Below are positions 6,521 through 10,960 of a stretch of 10,960 bases of DNA, one piece after another. Source of the stretch: Bacteroidaceae bacterium (GTDB lineage: Bacteria; Bacteroidota; Bacteroidia; Bacteroidales; Bacteroidaceae); NCBI GenBank assembly GCA_016302435.1, contig JAEDNQ010000072.1, forward strand, positions 1 to 10,960, in the 5' to 3' direction. The position numbers and the translations under genes are program-made. Positions within the stretch are counted from its first letter, which is position 1, and each line of letters starts with the position of its first letter. The notes beneath the pieces are model-generated. The model was not told where the DNA came from and made no database searches. It saw only the letters and a program-made list of their open reading frames with translations.

Positions 6521-6558
6521 AACAAGAAAGGCTCCGTACTCTAAAGTACGAAGCCTTG
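6521..6558 (-). terminator. Intrinsic terminator after tRNA-His
   Basis: AAGGCTCCGTACT (6528-6540) pairs with AGTACGAAGCCTT (6545-6557) with one mismatch around a 4-nt loop. On the minus strand the hairpin is followed by TTTCTTGTT. It begins only a few bases after the encoded CCA end of the tRNA, which fits rho-independent termination of that transcript. Confidence 0.85.
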
Positions 6559-6559
6559 T

Positions 6560-6637
6560 TGGGGTGGAGGGTCGGGCTCGAACCGACGACATTCAGAACC
6601 ACAATCTGACGCTCTAACCAACTGAACTACATCCACC
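6560..6637 (-). tRNA. tRNA-His (anticodon GTG)
   Basis: The minus strand folds as a complete tRNA. The D-arm is AGTTCAGTTGGTTAGAGC-like, the anticodon stem CAGA/TCTG encloses loop TTGTGGT with anticodon GTG (6600-6602), and the T-arm is GTCGG-TTCGAGC-CCGAC. Position 73 is C (6563), followed by an encoded CCA (6560-6562). The genome-encoded G at 6637 supplies the extra G(-1) that histidyl-tRNA synthetase requires, opposite C73. The acceptor stem has one mismatch, U6 opposite C67. A strong promoter lies upstream (6711-6741) and a terminator just downstream, so the gene is a single transcription unit. Confidence 0.95.
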
Positions 6638-6710
6638 ATGTTGAATCTTTCGTGACATGATTTTGTTGCCTTTGTGAGGGCTTGTCGGTGTCATTTCTGA
6701 TTTCCGAGTG

Positions 6711-6741
6711 CAAAGGTAGGGACTTTTGGTGAACTGACAAA
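6711..6741 (-). promoter_or_regulatory. Bacteroidota housekeeping promoter for tRNA-His
   Basis: On the minus strand, TTTG (6741-6738) is followed after exactly 19 nt by TACCTTTG (6718-6711). This is a full match to the Bacteroidota -33/-7 promoter, TTTG-N19-21-TAnnTTTG. Transcription would start near 6705, about 65-70 nt before the tRNA 5' end, leaving a leader to be removed by RNase P. Confidence 0.85.
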
Positions 6742-6846
6742 ATGTTTGGCTGTTTTTTTGGGAAAAATCATGCAAATAGCATGTAAAAGGTATAGATATT
6801 GGTAAATAGGCTAATAATTTGGTGTGCATAAAGGCAGTTTTGGATA

Positions 6847-6894
6847 AAAATAAGCATGTCGGACATGAGCGATAAATACCTGTGTCCGACATGC
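6847..6894 (-). terminator. Intrinsic terminator after the DUF3256-like gene
   Basis: GCATGTCGGACA (6854-6865) and TGTCCGACATGC (6883-6894) form a perfect 12-bp stem with a 17-nt loop. On the minus strand it is followed by TTATTTTTATCC, a good T-tract. It lies 46 bp after the DUF3256-like stop codon. Each arm is itself a near-palindrome (TGTCSGACA), so a protein site is an alternative, but position and T-tract favour termination. Confidence 0.85.
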
Positions 6895-6940
6895 GTGAAA
6901 TGTGTGTGTGAAAGATGTTTTTTGTTTGTTCAGGCATTGG

Positions 6941-7519
6941 TCAGCCTTTTGTGCTGGCTTCAAACTTTCCTGTTGTCCATGTGAGCGTTTCTGTGGCTAC
7001 GACTGTGACGGGCTGTGGCTTGGCTCTTCCGTCTAAGGTGAGTCTAAGGGGGTTGCGGAAGGTGAGCGTCAGCGTGTTGTCGTCGGCAGAGGCGTTTATC
7101 TGGCGGAAGTAGTCTGTGGGGGGAAGGCTGATATAGTCTTCCGTTGGCAACTGCTGCCAAGATGTGTTGTAGAAGCTCACTGAAGAGTCGGGGACGCTGT
7201 CGCAGACGACTGTGCTGATGACCATGATGATGTTTTCGCCCTGTTCGGTAGCAAGCATCTTGAAAGTCTTGGAAGCGCTCTTGGAGAGCTCAAGATGAGC
7301 ATAGGTGTCTGTCAGTGATGTCATCTTGGAGAATGTCTTGAAGTGGTTGCGTGTCTTCAGCTCTTTGTTGTTGATCTGATTGTCGACCAGCTCTAAGCGG
7401 TTGTATTCGGACAGTAGCGGACATATCTCTTCGGGCATGGAGAGGAAGAGCTGCTTGAAGGATTGGGCTTGGGCTGTGAGTGATGACACGGCAAGCAGGA
7501 GTGTGATGATTTTCTTCAT
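6941..7519 (-). CDS. Secreted DUF3256-like protein
   Basis: The product is 192 residues with a clear signal peptide (MKKIITLLLAVSSLTAQA, cleavage after about residue 18), so it is exported to the periplasm or outer surface. No membrane segment or lipobox follows. Its length and features match the DUF3256 family of Bacteroidales: the opening SFKQLFLSMPEEICPLLSEYNRLEL-type segment cut by several acidic turns, then a mixed beta region (TLTLTFRNPLRLTLDG). I recognise this family by memory and its function is unknown. Cys88-region and catalytic motifs are not evident. The ATG at 7519 lies just after element B on the transcribed strand, so expression may come from read-through of the ABC operon or from a promoter I could not find. 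A strong terminator lies downstream. Confidence 0.8.
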   Translation of the reverse strand: MKKIITLLLAVSSLTAQAQSFKQLFLSMPEEICPLLSEYNRLELVDNQINNKELKTRNHFKTFSKMTSLTDTYAHLELSKSASKTFKMLATEQGENIIMVISTVVCDSVPDSSVSFYNTSWQQLPTEDYISLPPTDYFRQINASADDNTLTLTFRNPLRLTLDGRAKPQPVTVVATETLTWTTGKFEASTKG

Positions 7520-7534
7520 GATAGGGGAGTGTTT

Positions 7535-7724
7535 AGGGGTGTTCTATAAATTAGTTTTCATGTTTCTATCAGGGTGTCTCTTTTGCTTGGTCGATTTTGG
7601 ACTCTCATTTGCATCTGTCTCTTTTTCATTCAGTCACGATGCCCGCATCGCTCCTTCTTTCATAAGAGACTTCTGCTGCATGATAGCCTCAAAATCGCCT
7701 CAAGCTAATTTATAGAACACCCCT
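7535..7724. repeat. Inverted-repeat element B, MITE-like
   Basis: This 190-bp element has perfect 20-bp inverted ends: 7535-7554 (AGGGGTGTTCTATAAATTAG) is the reverse complement of 7705-7724. An inner stem, GTCTCTT (7617-7623)/AAGAGAC (7664-7670), surrounds the 25-nt core (7630-7654), which is identical to the core of element A and includes CGATGCCCGCATCG (7637-7650). It fills the gap between the permease stop (7747) and the DUF3256-like start (7519). If transcribed, its ends would form a 20-bp RNA stem that could limit or process read-through. No real reading frame lies inside, and no clear target duplication was found. Confidence 0.75.
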
Positions 7725-7746
7725 TTAACGATTTTTCATTGCTGCA

Positions 7747-8973
7747 TTACTCGTGGCGTATGGCTTCTATCGGGTCCATGTTGGCTGCCTTGCGTGCTGG
7801 TATGTAGCCGAACAGTACGCCAATGGCTGTGCAGACGGCGAAGGAGACGTAGATGGACCAAGCGGGGATAGATGAGGGCATGCCCATGAGCGGCACGAGG
7901 AAATTGCTGACAAGTCCTCCGAGGATGACGCCAAGTATTCCGCCCGTGAGGGAGATGAGCACTGACTCTATGAGGAACTGGAGCGAGATGACGAGGCCTG
8001 TGGCTCCAACGGCCATGCGGAGTCCTATCTCTTTTGTGCGTTCGGTGACGGAGACGAGCATGATGTTCATGATGCCTATGCCTGCCACGAGAAGGGAGAA
8101 GGCTGCTGCCACGACGAGGATGACGGTGACGGTGTCCATGGTGGAGGACATGGTGCTCATCATCTCGGCTTGGGAGCGTATGGTGAAGTCGTCGTCGGCT
8201 CCGTCTTTGAGCTTATGGTTGGAGCGGAGTATCTGTGTCAGTTCTTCGATGGCTGCATCGGAGAGTTCCTCGGTGAGGGCGGAGCAGACGATGGAGTTGA
8301 AGTAGGTCTGGGCTGCTATGCGCTTCATGACGCAGGTGTAGGGGGATATGATGACGTTGTCTTGGTCCATGCCCCATGAGTTGTAGCCTTTGCTTTTGAG
8401 CACTCCGACGATGCGTAGGGGGATGGACTTGAAGCGTATGACTTTTCCGATGGCTTCTTCTTCCTTGCCTTCGCCGAAGAGTTCCTTGACGATGGTGGTG
8501 CCTACGACACACACTTTGGCTGCCTTCCTGACGTCTTCTTCGGTAAAGCATGTGCCTTCCTCCACGTTCCAGAGTTTGATGTCGAGATATTCGGTAGACT
8601 CGCCGTAGACGGTCGTCTGTGTGTTGTTGTTGCCGTAGATGACCTGCCCGCTGGCTGTGACCTCAGGGGAGACGTTGCTGACGAATTTCTTTTCTGCCAG
8701 TATGCGCTCGTAGTCTGCCATCTTGAGGGTCTGCATGGCTGAGGGGTCTTGTCTGACGCCTCCTCTCATGTCGGCTCCTGGGCGGATGGTGAGCAGGTTG
8801 GTGCCCATGGTGGAGAGCTCTTGACGTATGCTTTCTTTCGAGCCTTGTCCGATAGACATCATGATGATGACTGCTGCCACACCGATGATGATGCCGAGCA
8901 TGGAGAGAAAAGAGCGCATCTTGTTGTTGGCCACTGCCATGATGCTTACTTTGAATAGATTGAGTATGTTCAT
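7747..8973 (-). CDS. MacB-type ABC transporter permease
   Basis: The 408-residue inner-membrane permease belongs to the MacB/FtsX fold. Transmembrane helix 1 lies at about 21-43 (SFLSMLGIIIGVAAVIIMMS). A large periplasmic core follows at about 45-275. Three C-terminal helices lie at about 283-308, 330-358 and 370-392, and the protein ends with the typical IPARKAANMDPIEAIRHE tail. The helix 2-3 loop SVTERTKEIGLRMAVGA (308-324) is the MacB coupling signature. After it the sequence reads TGLVISLQFLIES, where relatives usually have a charged Arg stretch. The ATPase that E. coli MacB carries in the same chain is a separate gene here, 17 nt upstream. Members of this family export macrolides, peptides or lipoproteins; the substrate here is unknown. 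The start follows MNILNLFKVSIMAVANNKMRS, normal for the family. Confidence 0.93.
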   Translation of the reverse strand: MNILNLFKVSIMAVANNKMRSFLSMLGIIIGVAAVIIMMSIGQGSKESIRQELSTMGTNLLTIRPGADMRGGVRQDPSAMQTLKMADYERILAEKKFVSNVSPEVTASGQVIYGNNNTQTTVYGESTEYLDIKLWNVEEGTCFTEEDVRKAAKVCVVGTTIVKELFGEGKEEEAIGKVIRFKSIPLRIVGVLKSKGYNSWGMDQDNVIISPYTCVMKRIAAQTYFNSIVCSALTEELSDAAIEELTQILRSNHKLKDGADDDFTIRSQAEMMSTMSSTMDTVTVILVVAAAFSLLVAGIGIMNIMLVSVTERTKEIGLRMAVGATGLVISLQFLIESVLISLTGGILGVILGGLVSNFLVPLMGMPSSIPAWSIYVSFAVCTAIGVLFGYIPARKAANMDPIEAIRHE

Positions 8974-8990
8974 AAGTTGATGTGCGGTTG

Positions 8991-9755
8991 TTAGTCGTCT
9001 TGCGGTTTGGGCAGTGCAGCGAGGGCTTCGGCTGCCGACTTGATGTTGTGGTTGATGGTGTCTTCTCTTATCTTGCCGTCTCTGAGGTTGATGTTGCGCG
9101 AGGAGTATTCGGCTATCTCAGGGTTGTGGGTGACGAAGATGATGGTGTGTCCTTCTTTGTGTAGTTTTTGGAAGAGGACGAGCATCTCGAAGGATGTGCG
9201 TGTGTCGAGGTTTCCTGTGGCTTCGTCGGCAAGGAGAACGGCGGGGTTGTTTACAAGGGCTCTTGCTATGGCTACGCGCTGCATCTGTCCGCCTGACATC
9301 TGGTTGCTCTTGTGGTCGAGGCGGTCGCCGAGTCCCACGTCCTGGAGTGCCTTGATGGCGGCTTCGCGTCTCTGTTTGGCTGAGTACTTGTTGTTGTACA
9401 TCAGTGGCAGCTCGACGTTTTCCACGGCTGTGGTCTTGGCGAGGAGGTTGTAGTTTTGGAAGACGAAGCCTATCTTTCTGTTGCGGAGTTTGGCTCTTTG
9501 TGTTTTTGACATTTTACGCACGGGGGTGCCGTCGAGGTAGTATTCGCCAGAGGTGGGTGTGTCGAGGCATCCGAGTTGGTTGAGCAGTGTGGATTTGCCG
9601 GAGCCTGATGTGCCCTGGATGGTGACGAACTCCCCCTCGTATATCTTGAAGCTAACGCCTCTGAGGGCTTTTACAGTTTCTGAACCTACCTGGAAGTATC
9701 GCTTGACGTTGTCAAGTTCGATGACTACCTTTCGGTTGTCTTTTTGTTCGTTCAT
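8991..9755 (-). CDS. ABC transporter ATP-binding protein, MacB/LolD type
   Basis: This 254-residue ATPase powers the adjacent MacB-type permease. It has Walker A GTSGSGKST (48-56), a Q-loop in FVFQNYNLL (Gln100), signature MSGGQMQR (153-160), Walker B VLLADEATGNLD (173-184) and switch His210 (FVTHNPEIA). A C-terminal tail of about 25 residues (SAAEALAALPKPQDD) extends beyond the core. The frame is open up to 9977, but the 74 residues before this start are Arg/His-rich shadow of the adaptor gene. The ATG at 9755 overlaps the adaptor's TGA in an ATGA arrangement (9752-9755), a sign of translational coupling, and gives the expected family length. The permease starts 17 nt after its stop. Confidence 0.95.
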   Translation of the reverse strand: MNEQKDNRKVVIELDNVKRYFQVGSETVKALRGVSFKIYEGEFVTIQGTSGSGKSTLLNQLGCLDTPTSGEYYLDGTPVRKMSKTQRAKLRNRKIGFVFQNYNLLAKTTAVENVELPLMYNNKYSAKQRREAAIKALQDVGLGDRLDHKSNQMSGGQMQRVAIARALVNNPAVLLADEATGNLDTRTSFEMLVLFQKLHKEGHTIIFVTHNPEIAEYSSRNINLRDGKIREDTINHNIKSAAEALAALPKPQDD

Positions 9756-10924
9756 TTCTTTGGTGCGTTGGAGTTGTTTTTCTTGTTGCCTCTTGGACGT
9801 GGCATGAAGGGGTTGGATGGTTGGTCTGAGCCTGCCTGTGGCTGTCCACCGATGATCTCGAAGTCGGTGAGCACTGCTGTGCCAGCTGTTATGCCTGAGA
9901 GTATCTCGGTGTAGATGCCGTTGGTGGTGCCTGTCTCGACTTTGTGGGCCTTGAAGGTGTTGCCTTCTTTTGTCCATACCTTGGCTGCTGCCTCTATGTC
10001 TGCCACGGTCTCTCCCTCCTGCAGGAGTGCTTCATTGGGGGTGAATCTCAGGGCGCGTGATGGCACGGCGAGGACTCCGTTCTTCTCGAGGGTGTAGATG
10101 GTGACGTTGGCTGTGAGCCCTGGCTTGAGCTTCAGGTGGTCGTTGGGAGCAGAGATGACTACTTCGTATGTCACCACGTTGCTCTCGGTTGTGGCTTCTT
10201 GTCTGACTTGTGTCACTTTGCCCTCAAAGACATCGTCGGGGAAGGCGTCGACGGTGAATGACACTCTCTGTCCTTCCTTCACACCGCCTATGTCTGCCTC
10301 GTCAATGTCGGCTATGACGCGCATGTCGGTGAGGTCTTGCGCTATGATGAAGAGGGTAGGAGTTGTCATGGCTGAAGCCACAGTCTGTCCTTCCTCTACT
10401 TCCTTGGAGAGTACTATGCCGTCGATGGGCGAGGTGATGGTGGCGTAGCCGAGGTTGGTTTGCGCCTTCTGCACATTTTGCTGCTGCACTTTCACCTGCT
10501 GTACGGCCTGTGCGTAGGAGAGTTCGGCATTTTCGTAGTCGTTGGCTGATACGAGTCCTTTGTCGTAGAGTGCCTTGTAACGTTTGTAGTTGGCTGTCTG
10601 GTAGGTGAGTGAAGCCTGTGCGTTGGAGAGGTTGCTCTGCGCTGAAGCCAGTTCGGAGAGCAGGTTGGTCTTGTCGAGCTCTGCTATGACCTGTCCCTTG
10701 TGCACCTCTGAGTTGTAGTCTACGTAGATGCGGTCGATGATGCCTGATACCTGTGTGCCGACTTCAACCTCTGTGACTGGTTCGATGGTTCCTGTGGCTG
10801 TGATGCTGGTAGAGATGTTCTGTTGGGCAGCTGGTTCGCTGGAATATTCCACTTTTGTCTTTTCGCCGCAGGCTGTGAGTGCGGCGGAGAGGAGAAATAT
10901 GCTGATGTATGATGTTGCTTTCAT
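9752..10924 (-). CDS. MacA-like RND/ABC efflux adaptor lipoprotein
   Basis: The 390-residue membrane-fusion protein carries a lipoprotein signal (MKATSYISIFLLSAALTAC, acylated Cys19). It has a lipoyl domain with halves at about 55-85 (VSGIIDRIYVDYNSEVHKGQ) and 160-182 (TITSPIDGIVLSKEVEEGQ), and between them a Gln/Ala-rich coiled-coil hairpin at about 86-158. The beta-barrel (about 195-280) and membrane-proximal region (about 280-358) complete the fold. A Pro/Asn/Lys-rich tail (NPFMPRPRGNKKNNSNAPKK) is disordered and common in related adaptors. It would bridge the ATPase-permease pair to a TolC-type channel. Only 36 bp of upstream sequence is visible, AT-rich with no clear promoter or ribosome-binding site, so a further upstream gene, perhaps a channel, may belong to the operon. 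Confidence 0.94.
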   Translation of the reverse strand: MKATSYISIFLLSAALTACGEKTKVEYSSEPAAQQNISTSITATGTIEPVTEVEVGTQVSGIIDRIYVDYNSEVHKGQVIAELDKTNLLSELASAQSNLSNAQASLTYQTANYKRYKALYDKGLVSANDYENAELSYAQAVQQVKVQQQNVQKAQTNLGYATITSPIDGIVLSKEVEEGQTVASAMTTPTLFIIAQDLTDMRVIADIDEADIGGVKEGQRVSFTVDAFPDDVFEGKVTQVRQEATTESNVVTYEVVISAPNDHLKLKPGLTANVTIYTLEKNGVLAVPSRALRFTPNEALLQEGETVADIEAAAKVWTKEGNTFKAHKVETGTTNGIYTEILSGITAGTAVLTDFEIIGGQPQAGSDQPSNPFMPRPRGNKKNNSNAPKK

Positions 10925-10960
10925 TATTATATAATATGTGTGGTTTTTGATTTTGATTTT

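Noticed and set aside
6614..6937. 107-residue minus-strand frame
   Set aside because: It overlaps the tRNA-His gene, its promoter and the intrinsic terminator at 6847-6894, so it is not a gene.
8213..8551. 112-residue Arg/His-rich frame inside the permease gene
   Set aside because: It lies in an alternative frame of a well-supported MacB-type permease and has the biased composition of a shadow frame.
9756..9977. 74-residue N-terminal extension of the ABC ATPase
   Set aside because: The extension is Arg/His/Gln-rich and overlaps the adaptor gene in another frame; the ATG at 9755 gives the normal family N-terminus and an ATGA overlap.

Overview
The window looks like a chromosomal segment from the phylum Bacteroidota, most likely order Bacteroidales and probably Prevotella or a close relative. 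The evidence is a TTTG-N19-TAnnTTTG promoter ahead of the tRNA gene, start codons without Shine-Dalgarno sequences, a DUF3256-type secreted protein, split MacB-type ABC transporter genes, and intergenic repeats of a kind common in that group. The genus is an inference from style and was not tested. Every gene I can support lies on the minus strand, so the transcriptional order is right to left.

Right part (about 6850-10924): a MacA-like lipoprotein adaptor, an ABC ATPase and a MacB-type permease form a tight operon (4-nt overlap, then a 17-nt gap). A 190-bp inverted-repeat element (B, 7535-7724) follows, then a secreted DUF3256-like protein, then a strong hairpin terminator at 6847-6894. No outer-membrane channel gene lies next to this pump inside the window.

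Middle (about 5840-6750): a tRNA-His(GTG) gene with its own promoter and terminator, an AT-rich stretch, and a second inverted-repeat element (A, 5971-6255). A possible promoter upstream of element A would transcribe the element into the leader of the regulatory genes.

Left part (347-5836): a sigma-54-dependent NtrC-type response regulator and a soluble PAS histidine kinase form one pair. They are followed by a TolC-family outer-membrane channel and a membrane-anchored HlyD-type adaptor. The 148-bp gap between kinase and channel genes holds a near-consensus -24/-12 promoter (GG-N10-GC) and two perfect GTGCG-N4-CGCAC palindromes 21 bp apart. The palindromes sit at about -90 and -111 from the predicted transcription start. 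The simplest reading is that the two-component system drives the channel-adaptor operon through sigma-54. No inner-membrane pump is present beside that pair; the next DNA is a cluster of nested repeats (1-240) running to the window edge.

The most unusual material is (i) the complete, readable sigma-54 regulatory architecture, and (ii) the repeat family represented by elements A and B. The terminal arms and an inner stem of these elements differ between copies yet match within each copy, around an identical 25-nt core.
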